Positions 32,310 through 44,150 of a DNA stretch of 64,000 nt are shown here, piece after piece. Within the stretch, counting starts at the first letter, position 1; each line of letters opens with the position of its first letter. Below the pieces are notes generated by a model that searched no databases, was not told the origin of the DNA, and saw only the letters and a program-made list of their open reading frames with translations. The stretch covers positions 186,001 through 250,000 of the forward strand of contig CAJNDS010001213.1 of the NCBI GenBank assembly GCA_905221605.1. The letters are read 5' to 3'. This stretch comes from Symbiodinium natans (Eukaryota; Sar; Dinophyceae; Suessiales; Symbiodiniaceae). Both the position numbers and the translations under genes were made by a program.

Positions 32310-33246
32310 AAGTGCAGGTAAAACCGACGACAAGGAGCACACCTGACCCCACCTCGGGGAGTTCCGGTGCAGGATCTGGAGCAGCTGTCCCAGCTGCAGC
32401 GCCTGATCACAAAGAGTCAATGAATATAAACTCGACCTCTAAAATTGTTATCCCCACAAACGAATCTCCAAAGCGGTCCGAGGCTCCATCTCTAATCCCC
32501 CCAAGCATGCACCGATGTCTGTCACCCTGAACATATTCGACCGCAACCGAATCACAAGCAGCATGTACGTGTTTCAGTTGTACCGTGGCAGTCGCAACAA
32601 AAGCGAGAACGACAATGAAATCTCGTTCGGATTCGAAGCTGTGCTTGACAACTGCCAGAATGAAGTTGGCACGCAAAAGGATTCGGCACAAAACGAATGC
32701 TAGATCCCCTCATCTCACCATATTGCCACCTTGTGCACATCAAAAAACGGACAGAAAGTACTCTGACTGCAGCGCGACAGGGAAAACTCGCAAAATCTCG
32801 CGACGAGTGTTCTCAGCATTTCCAATGATTTGAGTTACTTTGCTGCATCGTCTAAGGCACGACATGATGTGTAGCATAGGCGGCTAACAACATAAAAAAT
32901 CACCGTAAGTCAGAAAGCACGGGAAATGATCGCCTTCCAATGTCCCAATCGTCACTGGCAGCTCATAATTTCGTAGGCTAGTTCTACTTATGGCCCTTTT
33001 CACGCTATCATCGTCCGACTATTGTGGCGTTGTTGCTCGGCCGTCAGCCTCGTGTCAGCATGCCAACAGAGAAGACTACGAGATGATGGCCCTCAAATTT
33101 CGAGTGCTAGCTGGTGCTACTTCGGGTTGCAAAACATGAAAAAACATGGTCAAATCTTCGCCGAAGGATGCAGCACATGCGCGGGGCAGAAACGAGACAG
33201 GGACTACTGCATGTGTGGTTGCAGTCCAGCACACCCTTTGACAGGC
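32310..33246. other. No resolved gene
   Basis: Weak open segments on both strands only. The plus strand has a long open frame from 33022 to 33702 that I treat as antisense shadow of the minus-strand exons at 33.2-33.9 kb. Confidence 0.35.
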
Positions 33247-33858
33247 CTTGCCCATGTCTCCAGGGATCTTCTTCATGTCCACCTCCACGGTTGCGGATTC
33301 GTTGTGCCGGCGCACGGCTGTGGGCACCAGGCTTTCCTACAGTCGACAGGACAAGGAAACGTCGCTTCTTGCATACTTCTGCATCCGCTTGTGTTAACTT
33401 TGTCTCAGGCTCGAAATCATCCGGATGCCCGGCCACCAGCTCAGGCTCGGAGCCACTGTCGCGCCGAGAAACCCAGATTCGGGTTAGGTCCAGGTCAGCC
33501 TGACAAGTCTAACCGCGAGCGGACTGGCGTTCGCAAGTTCCTTACACAAAGGTGCCTCTACGCAACGCAGGCACAATCCTGCAACCGCCTTCAAGTGCAT
33601 CTGCACACTCGGTCAACCACCTCCTTCATGAACTGCTGCCAAGCCGCGCACTCAACGTTGCTGCTAAACAGCTCTTGCACCCGGGTCGCAGTGAGCAGCT
33701 GAGCCCCGACATGGTCCAAGACTCCTGGAACCGAGCTATGTCTACCAGACAAGAAGACAAGAGTGCACATCTGAGCTCGGGTCCTCGATGGGAACAAGCT
33801 TGTACTTGAAAATTCGAGCAGGGAATCTTGACAGTCCGGACATCTCGTACACCAGCTC
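33247..33858 (-). CDS. Four exons of an unrecognised gene
   Basis: Exon 33858-33777 (ELVYEMSGLSRFPARIFKYK then LVPIEDP; GC donor) joins 33724-33621 in phase (VLDHVGAQLLTATRVQELFS, later CAAWQQFMKE; GT donor). An acidic segment near 33470-33370 reads DSGSEPELVAGHPDDFEPET. Exon 33336-33247 is exactly 30 codons (ESLVPTAVRRHNESATVEVD then MKKIPGDMGK; GC donor). The open frame continues a little upstream of 33858 (MIPARLVGTCTQDFIRQ). Helical N-terminal part and a basic C-terminal part, but no family recognised. Confidence 0.5.
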
Positions 33859-34149
33859 CTGCCGAATGAAGTCCTGAGTGCACGTGCCGACTAAGCGAGC
33901 CGGAATCATCTCTCATCTTGTAATGTATGCAAGACGCGGATCCACTGCAACTACGGCAGACAAAATGACGATGCGGCTCGGCGTCGGCCCAGCTTTAGCA
34001 GCAGCAGCCACAATGACCGTCGCACGAAGCCAGTTGTGCGACAATGCATGAGTTCTAACACGTTCAAACAATAAGCTTGTCCACCACCGCGAGCTAAGTC
34101 ATCCACTGCATCGTAGCGGACAAGCGCTTCTCACCAACTCACTAAAACT

Positions 34150-34330
34150 ATACCAGCTTCCTCCGTAGGCCGTGCATGTGCGGGTCTGATGCCAAATGCT
34201 GCGCGAGTTCAGCTGACTGAAAGCATCGCTCACAACCTAGCATCTGGGAGCCTCTCGCAGCTGTCACCACACACGCAATATCATGGTTGGAAACCGATTC
34301 GCGTACTGAATAGATAAACCATCCGAAGCT
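34150..34330 (-). CDS. Possible C-terminal exon, product unrecognised
   Basis: A minus-strand segment reads SFGWFIYSVRESVSNHDIAC then VVTAARGSQMLGCERCFQSA and ends HMHGLRRKLV with a stop. It lies upstream in transcription of the 33.2-33.9 kb exons. Natural composition; borders uncertain. Confidence 0.3.
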
Positions 34331-34344
34331 CTGACACACCTGAG

Positions 34345-34620
34345 CCCTTAAACAATAACTTTAGCCCAAACCTACCCTCAAGACCCTAAACATCCTAAAA
34401 AGCCTATAGGCTCTATGGGGCAAACAAACGTCGTCACCTGCCCCCTGAGGAAACCTGAGGACACCCGAAACCCTAAAGCCCTGAAGAGGCGTTCGGGACA
34501 GGACCAGAAACCCCAAAAGACCCTAAACTAAACCCTCAAAAGCCTCAACCCTACAAACCCTCACTCAGCCCTCAAAAATCTTAGCCCCACATGCTGACAC
34601 CAAAGCCCTAAAAACCCGAA
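34345..34620. repeat. Degenerate CCCTAAA-type block
   Basis: The plus strand is rich in CCCTAAA, CCCTCAA, CCTAAAC and related words for about 275 bp. CCCTAAA is the complement of the TTTAGGG telomere unit used in dinoflagellates and plants, so this looks like a decayed interstitial telomeric array. Confidence 0.7.
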
Positions 34621-34779
34621 TTCTCGCGTTTATACTTGAGTTGCCGGTGCCACAATCGCCGGTGTTTGAATCGCCAGTGAACAGGTCGTGTGCTTGCATC
34701 GGCGGTGGAACTTTCGCTTGAACCCCAGTAGTTAAATCGGGACCCATGCTTGAATCATGCGTTTACCAGGCAACGCTTC

Positions 34780-34930
34780 GGCTTTTGGAGGACCACCGGG
34801 CGTCCTTGACCTCAAACCTCTCCACCTGCCCGGTGCGGAAAGCCGCCTTGCGCACAAGGACATGGGAGGGCCTAGCAGGCACTAGCAAGATGCGATAGCT
34901 ATTATTCAACACCGCTGGCTCTTGATCTGA
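34780..34930 (-). CDS. Possible exon, product unrecognised
   Basis: A minus-strand segment reads SDQEPAVLNNSYRILLVPAR, PSHVLVRKAAFRTGQVERFE and VKDA before a GT-containing stretch. Beta-strand-like alternation and good composition. No family recognised. Confidence 0.35.
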
Positions 34931-35142
34931 GGTCATCGTCCACACTTACAAGTTATAGGCTTGTCATCGCTCAAACAGCAAGCGTCAGGTCCGAATGGAA
35001 GCAAATGTGCTGGAAGCTAGTCTCCGGCACAAATGACCACGGCACACATGTGAGCATGCACGGCCTCGTTGTATGGAATCTCGGGGCAAGCATTGATGAT
35101 GAGGTAGCTTCTGAGTCACCACATGTCCAAGGAACGCCCACC

Positions 35143-35169
35143 ATTCAAGATTCAAGATTCAAGATTCAA
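35143..35169. repeat. 7-bp tandem repeat (ATTCAAG)n
   Basis: Almost four perfect copies of ATTCAAG in non-coding sequence. Confidence 0.9.
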
Positions 35170-35639
35170 GTTAACATGCCTGGGAAAGGTGCCAGACTGA
35201 CATTCATCTGGATCCTCATTGTCTTCTTTGGCAAGATCACAAAACCATCAGTCCTGAAACCTGAATGAATTCACAAGGACTGGAAGTTCGGTGTACCAGA
35301 AACGAAAGGCGTGCACTGCAACCAAGAACCAGGCAGAGCACAACCCTGCCGTTTGACGTGTAACCACACAAACCAAGTAACAGTCAGAATCACACTGAAC
35401 AAGACAGAGGCTTAGTGGCTGACTTCCTGTGGAAACTTTCGCCTTGCTGCCCTTAAGCTGCTTGGCAACTACAGCCTCGGAGGATTATCGGATCAAGAGC
35501 CCTTCATCCTCACGCCAGAACCCTTCATGCGTGGAAAATGAGCGAAACATAGCGAAACCATTCTGCAACATTCCAAAACTTCTAAATCCCTTTTGCTATA
35601 TCTTGTTACCCTGGGATTCCGAGGGCCAGTCTTAGAGTG

Positions 35640-35870
35640 GAAGGTTTCAAAGAAGCGGACCACCTCCGTCAGAGGATTCCGATAGAATTGCATCCTCAGT
35701 CCAAGCTGGGCAGATAATGTGAGCAGAGGTTCAGCGAGTGAAATCTGATACTTGGGCGGATATTGGAGGCGTAAGCAGGAAAACCGGACGACTCTTGACT
35801 GAACCAAAAGGTTTGCCGACAGCTGAGCAAAATGCAGCCATCCATCAGCCGGCACGCTCATGCTGAGTAG
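35640..35870 (-). CDS. Possible long exon, product unrecognised
   Basis: A minus-strand open segment of over 75 codons reads MSVPADGWLHFAQLSANLLV, RLQYPPKYQISLAEPLLTLS and LRMQFYRNPLTEVVRFFETF. Composition is convincing; the surrounding frame stays open from 35909 to 35493. No family recognised and splice borders are not fixed. Confidence 0.35.
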
Positions 35871-36009
35871 GCGGGGCCTCAAGTTTAGCCAGCAAGAAAC
35901 TTCCCTCACCCGCCCCGACTCGCGACTTCTTCCAAGGGGTCGCAGTACAAGGTCGCAGCGTGATGTATACCTCAGCTCCAGCTGTAAAACGACGGCACTC
36001 CTTTTACTT

Positions 36010-36360
36010 CAAGGGCTGTCGAGGGTTTCATTGGTCCACCGCATGTCTGTGACGGCTGTCCAGGCTCGTGCTGCCACACGAACAGTAACAGCACTATGTT
36101 CAATTAAGCATCGGCCTGCTACAAGCGAGGCAACATGCGCGAGGCAAAGACACACAAAGCCAAGGTGCCAAATCCAAGTCGAAGTCTTCCTGCGAAGTGG
36201 TATAGCACGCTCATGCCAACATGCCATCAAGATAGCAAACAGCAGCAGGAACAGCAAGAACTGCGGCAGCAGCAACAGAGCGCACAACCCACCACCACCA
36301 GCACCGCCACACTCTTCATGCATCCACACAAATCTGCCAGAAAACGGCGGCAAGTCATGC
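36010..36360 (-). CDS. Hydrophobic open frame, possible membrane exon
   Basis: A minus-strand frame holds LCALLLLPQFLLFLLLFAIL and, after a basic segment, IWHLGFVCLCLAHVASLVAG, two candidate membrane helices. The plus strand here is CAG/ACC-rich, so the hydrophobicity could simply reflect low-complexity GTT/CTG/TGG codons. Support is weak. Confidence 0.2.
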
Positions 36361-37125
36361 AAATCATTACTGGACGATATTCACGACACCGCGTCATGAC
36401 CACACGAACGTCGGCAACAAATCCTTCAACTGGGGGTGGTCAAAGCTCATACAAATCTCGGCCTCAAGTGAAACGAAACGGCGCTTGTTTTCGCCAGTGA
36501 TCCTCCGCCTCGGCGGGTCAAAGCTGATCACTTGCAAGCCAACCACATTGCAAACGCAGCAGAGCGTTGGTGACCTTCCAGTGGTTCAGCTTGAAAAACA
36601 TTGAAAAACTACGCTAAGCCAGCGGTCTGCTTCACTTCCGAAGCTGTCGCAGTCGCAATGCGAGGAGTTGGTACTTTCAGCACAGCCAGTGCCCTCAGAA
36701 ACTGAGGTGCCTGCATTCGCTGACCTCAATCGCAAGCAGCAAATCAAAATCCATCCAGATCGTCTTGTCGCGTGGATCTACACGGCACAGCTGCGCAGCA
36801 GCACGTGGAAGCCCTGAAGTCACAAAAGCCAACGATTGGCCGACAGAAGAACGCACAGGGGGCCATGAACCCAGAAGTGCATACTTTATGCCATCGATGA
36901 ACCCCTAAAAGGGTACTCCAGTGGTCCAAGAGAGAAGTCCCAGAGCACCAAGAACGCGGCAGCTCCCCATTTCCATTGCGCGATGAAACACGAGATCACA
37001 GCCCAGCACCCTAGACATATCTAGAACCTGCATCCGGCTTCAGAAGCCGGTCACCTAGGCGAGAGAACGACTTTTTAAGTCCAAAATGAATTAGGGCCTC
37101 GAGAAAAAAGACAATGGTCCAGGCC

Positions 37126-37155
37126 GGTGCGCCGCGCGTGCGCCGCGCGTGCGCC
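37126..37155. repeat. GC-rich tandem (GTGCGCCGCGC)n
   Basis: About 2.5 copies of an 11-bp alternating purine-pyrimidine unit, a candidate Z-DNA-prone site. Confidence 0.8.
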
Positions 37156-37559
37156 GCAGGTGCTCACCGATCTAACGCCACATGTCCAGCTGCAGGATGA
37201 CGAAGACAATCGGCCCGGATGTGAAGCCATCAATATCCACCAATTGCTGTCCAGTTCGAGGTTCCCCGTGGCCCAAACTATACATGCTCCGTACATACCG
37301 GCAGGTTTGTCCTGGACCAGGACACCAATCATCCGCCGCAAAGACTTGCTGAGTTAACCCGACAACCCGGCTGCAAGGCTTACGTTCTGACTGGTGGACC
37401 ATGGAACATGACCAACACACGACTGTGCAGGTGCGGTGCTCGCTTGACGTAGTTCGCTAAGTTCGCTATGTCCTAGAAGGGCGAGTGGCATGCGATGGCG
37501 TACACAACACGTTCGAGCTCCGGCATGAACTGCCTAGCCCATGATCTCAATCACCCCGC

Positions 37560-37765
37560 ACAGCACAGAACATCTTCTCCTGTGACCCGGCCCTGTCCGT
37601 GAGAAGCCAGTCCTTGCAAATCCTACTCCTACTCTCCAAGATTCTCAAAGCAAATGCGGCTAGGCCGACGGCATAATTACAGATCCTTGACTCCTCCGCG
37701 CCCAAACGCAAGTGAGTGTCCACGGCTGGGGTTGTCACGTTACGTTCGACTTCGCGTGCGGTGGT
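37560..37765 (-). CDS. Possible exon, product unrecognised
   Basis: A minus-strand segment reads REVERNVTTPAVDTHLRLGA, EESRICNYAVGLAAFALRIL and ESRSRICKDWLLTDRAGSQE. Amphipathic helix composition is clear. Borders uncertain; no family recognised. Confidence 0.35.
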
Positions 37766-37774
37766 TCCGGACAC

Positions 37775-38993
37775 ACGGTGCTGTGGTTGCTTCGCCGGCT
37801 ACAAAGCAGTGAGGCATGAAGTGTGAGCTATGAATTTGGGGCAGGTTGCCATGCCCTGAGCGCAGTATAGCTGCTGCTGAGGAGCAACACCGAGGCAAAG
37901 CATGGCTCACGAAAACGGCGATGCGAACGAGTCGCAAGATCCTGCCATAGCAGCTGCCGCTAGCCGCCAGGTATCCATGCATGGGTGTGAATTCGAGCAT
38001 TCAACAGCAGCCCTTTCTGCATGCAGAAGCATGTCCATCAACAACAACCACAAAGAAGCAGAACCGCGCCACTAGAGTGCCTGAAGACGCGTAGGAGCCG
38101 CAGATACCTGAAGGGTCCTGCACATGTTGCACAGGAGCACAAAGGTCTTTCGATATCAGGAGCACTCACAAAAATCACTGCTGGCCTCTCTCCCCAGCAA
38201 TCTCTGTAAAAGTCTGTATAGCTCCGGCTATCGTCAAGAGTACGATGGCGGTGTCAAACCTGGCAGCACAAAACGAAAACGGACTCTGCCAAAATACATT
38301 GAAAGCTTGAGCTTCTTGCAGCGAAGGAAAGCAGCTGCAATGGAAAGCATCTGCAAGTGTGCAAGTTGCAGTATGTTGCAGCATGTTGCACCCCAAAAAC
38401 ACACTAGTCGTCCACCTTGAACTTCGCACAATGCACCCAAAACTACACAATACTCCACAACTCCAAGTGCCACGCCAGTTCCAGCACTTCGAGAAGAAGA
38501 CCTTCCGAAAGCGCGGGCTTTGAACAAACCAATGAAGTCACTCGCCGGGAAGAAAAGAAATCTCAAAGTGGGTCTCATAGCGGCGACTGAAGGGAACAAA
38601 AGGAACGGAGCCAGCAAATTTTGCTGCGCCCTAGGAGGCCCCTTCCGGAGCCTGAGTGCCCAAGCCATAAATCCGCAGCCCAACGTCGGCGGAGTACGCT
38701 GCGGACCTTGCAATACTTAATGTCGGCCAGTTCAATGTCTGCTGACAGCTGTGGGTTCCTAGCAGGCTGGAAAGCAGTAAGTCATTCCTTATCTTCTTCG
38801 CTGCGCACGGTTCTGCTGCAAGAACTCCAGGAGGCACTGGGTGTCTCACAGGAAGGCGAGCTTCAAAGCCTTCAAACATTCAGCGTGCACATGGCATTGA
38901 ACTTGGATCTCGCACTCATCATCCACATTGCAGTAGAAGCAACAGTATCAAAAGGCGCCCTCATTTCAGCCGTTATGTTGTCTCAGGCCTCTG
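37775..38993. other. No resolved gene
   Basis: Several weak open segments, including a minus-strand one near 38580-38440 starting MRPTLRFLFFPASDFIGLFK. I cannot support borders or a family. Confidence 0.3.
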
Positions 38994-39153
38994 CAAGACC
39001 GGCACCGTTTGGATCAAGAACCAGAACCGAGCTCAGCCAGAAACCATGTAAGGCCGCCCGCTGCTGCTCCACGAACACTTCCGGATGCTTTGTATTGACA
39101 TGCGTGGGGCGAGCATAGTCGAACTCCGAGAAACATTTTTGGCAGGCCAATGT
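38994..39153 (-). CDS. Exon with a C2H2-like zinc-binding motif
   Basis: After an AG acceptor the minus strand reads TLACQKCFSEFDYARPTHVN then TKHPEVFVEQQRAALHGFWL. The spacing C-x2-C-x10-H-x4-H is close to a C2H2 zinc finger (usual inner spacing 12), including the aromatic after the second Cys. The frame is also open upstream of the acceptor (AGAQFQLHQ), so the exon may start earlier. A stop follows at about 38994. DNA or RNA binding is possible but unproven. Confidence 0.4.
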
Positions 39154-41310
39154 CTGATGCAGCTGGAACTGGGCTCCAGCTAGCTCCGGCTATCTTTTGT
39201 CGCACTGAATTACGACTGTTCTGGGCTGAGTTTTGAGGGTTACCTCGGCACATACCTTTCCTGGTGACAACCTAGTGACAACTGGGGTGAGGGCATGCCA
39301 AGTCGCGCAAGTCACAGCAAGTTTCCCCCCTGAAGCACATCTAGCGTCGAAAGTAATACCCGCACCTGTCAGAACACTCGCTCTCCAGGCGCAAAATATA
39401 CTTTCGCCATTCGACCAACACCACACTGAAAACCATGCCTTACGATGGGAGAGGTTCTAAACAGAAGGGGCGCAGAATCTCAAAAACAGACGGGCCAAGT
39501 CCCACCACCACATGCCTGAACGACTCAAGAACCCGCACAAGGTGAAGCTGAACCTGGCCACCCACCACTCAGCAGTGCACACTTAAGCCCCCTCTTTAGC
39601 TGACATTGCCAATCTGAGAGAGCGCCTGCAACAATTCCATGTCTAGCTTTCTTGATTTTGTTCTTGTCGCTTTGTGCGCCAGCAGCTCCTCTTCTGTGCT
39701 TCGCATAAGAGGTTTCTTCGCAGAACGCACAAGATAAAAGACCGACTCCAAAAACTCCCCAGCGACTCCCCAGGCCCTCGAGCGACCCTGAGCATTGAAA
39801 GCCTTGATAGCCTTGCTATGCCTTGCTCAGGCGACGGACTGCATTTAAAAAGGTCACTTTCACGCTAAAACGCGAAAGGCATTCTCAGTTTACTGTGCTT
39901 CAAGATTAGCACCGAGGGCAGTACGTGAGCGCTTGACGAAGGGCTGCTGGCCCAAAGCGCCGACGGGCCCACAGCTGCAATGTGGCCCAGAAGCGTGGCG
40001 ACGTCTAGGGCCTTAAAGCACCGAAAGCGGCCCCTTTGGTCAAGAACCGACTCTGCTAGGCGCACTAATTACAGTAACAGCCAGGCTGGGCGTTGTGAAG
40101 ACTCTAGACGTCAGTGAAGTCAACAGCTGAGGGCCAAGCTACCGCTGCAAGTTGCAACAGTACCCACCTCCTCAGTAGTGGGAGCTAAGGGCAAGAAATC
40201 AAGCACTGTTCTTCTTAGCGTTTTCACACGAGGGCCCCACGTCGAGACACTCAAGCGCAAGGCCCACTCGCGGTTGCCAGGTTTCGGCTTCGCGGGTGTG
40301 CAACTGCCCGTCACGTACATCCTCCGCATGGCGCTCTTCGAAAACCAAAGACGCTTCAGGATGCTTCAGGGCAGCTCAAGTAGCCCCTGAATGCATATGG
40401 TGCCACATGCGCCCAAGAGCAGATCAACCGTCCAAGATCTTCCAAGTGCCGCGCTGCATGAGCGCTGCTCGCGCATCTCTGCTGCTTGGACTTTGCTCCT
40501 TCGATGCTCTCCCGGAAAGACTGCAGATGACCATGTAGGAATTTAGGGCTCCAATGGCTCGGTGAAATTTAGCTGCGAAGCCTGGTGTGTCAGGCGCCAG
40601 TGTTGCGGCGTCCGCATGGTCTGGAACCTGTCAAAAGTCAGAAACCCACCAAGCACCAACATGGGCTTCGACACTTCAGAGCCAGTTTGAGCTGCCTTGG
40701 GTCGACACGAGCTTCAGTCAGCCTGAGCTGCTAACCGTTAAGCCCATGCCCTCGGTGGAACTCATGGAGTCCTTCGAATTCGTCCACTGCAGTCGCCTTT
40801 CTTGGCCCTGGGCCGCGTGGCACGGCCCGAGGCGTCGGGAACAAGCACCTGCAAAACATGACTGCAATGACAGCTATTGGGGGGGTCCTTTGCTGTGCGA
40901 CACAAAGCCCTAACCATGCCAGCAGCCTAGCAAGCCTATCTGTACTGTACTTTTTTGGCATGGCACCGGGATTGGCTGCACCGCAGGGGCCACAAGACAA
41001 ATGGCACGGAGTGGAAAAGAGCAAACTTTCAGCCTGTCCCGGAGATCCAGCGCCCTCGTCGGACGACCGCCTGCACCAGATGTAACAAAGCTGAGCGGCC
41101 TGCGCATCAAGAGACCCTTCGGGGGGTAGAGAAGTTGAGAACAGTTGTGCTGCATAGCCCTGCCGCCAGCTCAGCCTGCACTATCAAGATTGAGGAGCCG
41201 CACCTTTCGGGCAATTGCGGCAGCTCCACAGACATGGCGAGCAGAATTGTCAAGGACAAAAGTCATGGACAAGTTCCGCTCCTAACGAAGTATTCATACA
41301 AGTCTATATG
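39154..41310. other. No resolved gene
   Basis: Open segments on both strands, such as minus 40065-39870 (VLDQRGRFRCFKALDVATLL), have no supported borders. No repeats stand out before the ACATATAT array. Confidence 0.3.
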
Positions 41311-41566
41311 CACATACGTACATATACATATATACATATATACATATATACATATATACATATATACATATATACATATATACATATATACATATATACA
41401 TATATACATATATACATATATACATATATACATATATACATATATACATATATACATATATACATATCTACATATCTACATATCTACATATCTACATATA
41501 TACATATACACATATATACATATATACATATATACATATATACATATATACATATATATATATAAG
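41311..41566. repeat. 8-bp tandem array (ACATATAT)n
   Basis: About 256 bp of ACATATAT units with a central variant patch (ACATATCT, about 41464-41500) and a final pure TA run. The unit is nearly self-complementary, so the array could extrude cruciforms. Frames through it encode only Tyr/Ile/His/Thr and are not genes. Confidence 0.95.
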
Positions 41567-43386
41567 TCATCTACAGAAACTGCCCAAGCGAGCCATTCTT
41601 ACAGGCCCGCCCCTAGCGTGGTGGGGGAGAGGGGTCAAGGGTGTGATTGTCCGAGGCAGAAGCCATTGACGTGCATGGCACCAACATGCACGAACTTCAT
41701 GACATTGCTCATTACCACTTCATCTGAAGTGCCCGTGAACCAATTGGAGGTAACAAACATCGGGAACATGCCTTTGCCATGTGAGCAGCAGGCATTTTTT
41801 CTCACGATGTGTTCGCAATCATGAGTTATGAGCAGGTAGGTCTGGGCATGTTTTCAAGGACCATAAACCTGCTACCAGAGTTTTCTGGTGACTTTGGCAG
41901 GTGCTGAAAGACTCATGCGAATGGTCGATGTATGCCACTCTGCTCTTCGTCAGCATTCTTCGGCAACTTCTGCAGAAGGTGAAGTTGCTAGCAGGAAGCG
42001 GAAGGTGTATGCAGCCTTGCGCGAGCTGGGTTCTGCAAGACAATATTCAGAAGTATTCAGAACATGTGACAAACAAATCATAACAAAGCGACTCGAAGGG
42101 CTGCCCAGGTGATTCGGCAACCATTCTGCGCAAGGCCCTCTGCAGCTGTGACCTGTAAAGCACGCGACGAGACCAAGCGAAGCACGATGCAAGTAGCAGA
42201 AGCAGATGCGTAGCAGCTCATGCGGCAGCCGCCCATGCTCAGCCGAAGTTCTGAATAGCAGTAACGGTGTCGCAGTGAATCTGTGGGATCTGCCGACTGA
42301 TGCTGCAACTCGCTTGGGCTCCGACTGTGCTGCTGTGGATACTTCATCACCAGCCTGGGCTGAGCATGCTGTAGCTGCTGGCGCCGCAGAAGCACATGTC
42401 CTACCCTCGACTGCAGAATCTCGGTCACCCTTATGTAACATGCATGGCTCAGTACTATAGATGCCCTGGGCCGGCATGGCATAGGAAAACTATTCCTGCT
42501 TGCAGACGTGACTCAGATGCCCTGCCAAGCGGTGCACCTGTGCACTTACCGCTTTTCAGCCTCTGTGCAAGAACCAGATACGTCAAAAAGGAAAGAACCT
42601 GCGCGTCTCGCTCCAAGCGGAAGCCGCTTTGCGCTGTCCCTCACAGGGGGCATCAAGCATCAATGTCAATGGGGGTGTGTTGCGTGTAGACTTCGAGGTG
42701 GCAAAGAGGCTACCGGGGACGCTCACCTAATCAAGTCATTTGCAGAAGCGGCACAAAACGGTGTGTTAACACATTTTAACGCCCTTGGCGCTAAGGAGTT
42801 CCTTGGGCTGCATCTCCCAGCATGACTCACAAACCTCCCAAAAAGCCCCAGCGCCTTTCTTAGAAAACACCTGAGCGCCGCAGCCGCTCACACAGACGCT
42901 GTATACTCTGTTGAGTTCCTGGCAGCCCTCGGGGTCCTTGGCGAGGGGTTTCCCGGAGATTTTGAGCTTCGGAGTCCACGGCGGAAGTCACTGAATATCT
43001 TGCCCAGGCCTAAGAGTCGAGATGCTCAGACTTATGGACAGGGCAAGATAGACCATCACCTACGAGGAGATGAAACTGTTAAATGCCCATCTTTGTAGGC
43101 GTAAAGCTCCGAAAGGGTCCCAGACTCGTCAAAGCCAAGACGCCGAGCTGCTGGGCAAGCGTGCTCTCACTCTGGATTATGCCATTTTTGAACGGTAGGA
43201 GGACGGGAGTCTGCGGGCATGTTGAAGCAGGAAGCGAAGGTCTACGAGTCCATGCAATCTATGTACCCACCTCTCCGTCTAAGTGGGCATCGAGGTGCTG
43301 AACCTGAAATCACGATCCAAGCAATCCCGAGACTTGCCGGCAAACACACACAATATCAACAACAATCAACAACCTCTACACAACCT
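41567..43386. other. No resolved gene
   Basis: Both strands are open around 41888-42480. The plus frame from 41903 follows an AG but so do chance frames; I cannot choose. Nothing recognisable. Confidence 0.3.
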
Positions 43387-43389
43387 CTA

Positions 43390-43763
43390 CACGCACAACC
43401 GAAGGGCCGTTTCGGTCAGGCGATCTGCCGAGATCTCGGCGGCGTGGATTCGGCGCTCAGCAGCCAAAAGCTTCTGGTGCAAGCTCTCCAGAGCTTCTGC
43501 ACCTACCTCGCAGATGCGATGCAAAAAGGCGCAAAAAAAGAGATCAGAATCCGGACCACATGAATCACATGCGAACCTTTTTGCGCATATCCGGCAGAAG
43601 TCTCCGAAGGTTCTTGCATCCAAGGCTCCGCCTTTGCGGACAGTGAGGCCAAGGCTTTGGAAGCCTCACCGACCTGCTTTGTGAGGCTGTCCAGCATGAC
43701 GTCCTTTCCAAACCAAGCGGGATTAGGAGGTTCGACATTCAGGATGCTCGGGAGCTGAAGCAT
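43390..43763 (-). CDS. Cys-rich and coiled-coil segment, unrecognised
   Basis: An upstream minus-strand part starts MLQLPSILNVEPPNPAWFGK and continues KQVGEASKALASLSAKAE. The next frame reads DARTFGDFCRICAKRFACDS then CG, with two CxxC pairs (CRIC, CDSC) that could bind zinc, followed by FLHRICEVGAEALESLHQKL and LAAERRIHAAEISADRLTET, a likely coiled coil ending at a stop near 43390. The frame change between the parts implies an intron near 43630 that I cannot place exactly. Confidence 0.35.
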
Positions 43764-44150
43764 GAAAACGAACTAGGAAGCGCCAACTTCACTTCAATAA
43801 TGGCCATCCGCCTGCGCGTGGAGCTTGGCCTCCAAAGCACCGTGATACTTTCAATTGCTGATGCTCTGAAGATCTCAGGAGTCCAATGACAAAGCAGCCT
43901 CGCATTCTCCCAGACGCGGTTGCAGGCCTCCGATGGACCTGAGTCCAGGCTCTACCCCAAACCCAGCCACACTCCACATACTTCGTAGGTACCATCTTCC
44001 TGTGCAATGTGCCGAATATTGTTTTCGGCAGGCAACATGCTCACGGAAGCCTGACTCGCATGAAGCTCCTGGAGCTGTACCCTCATCCTCAGCCCACATC
44101 CGCAGCCAAACTACACTGGGCTCTCCTGCACTGAGCCAATCGAGCTTCAC

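Noticed and set aside
33022-33702. 226-codon plus-strand frame
   Set aside because: Antisense to phase-consistent minus-strand exons at 33.2-33.9 kb.
41215-41565. Tyr/Ile/His-rich frames
   Set aside because: Direct translation of the ACATATAT array.
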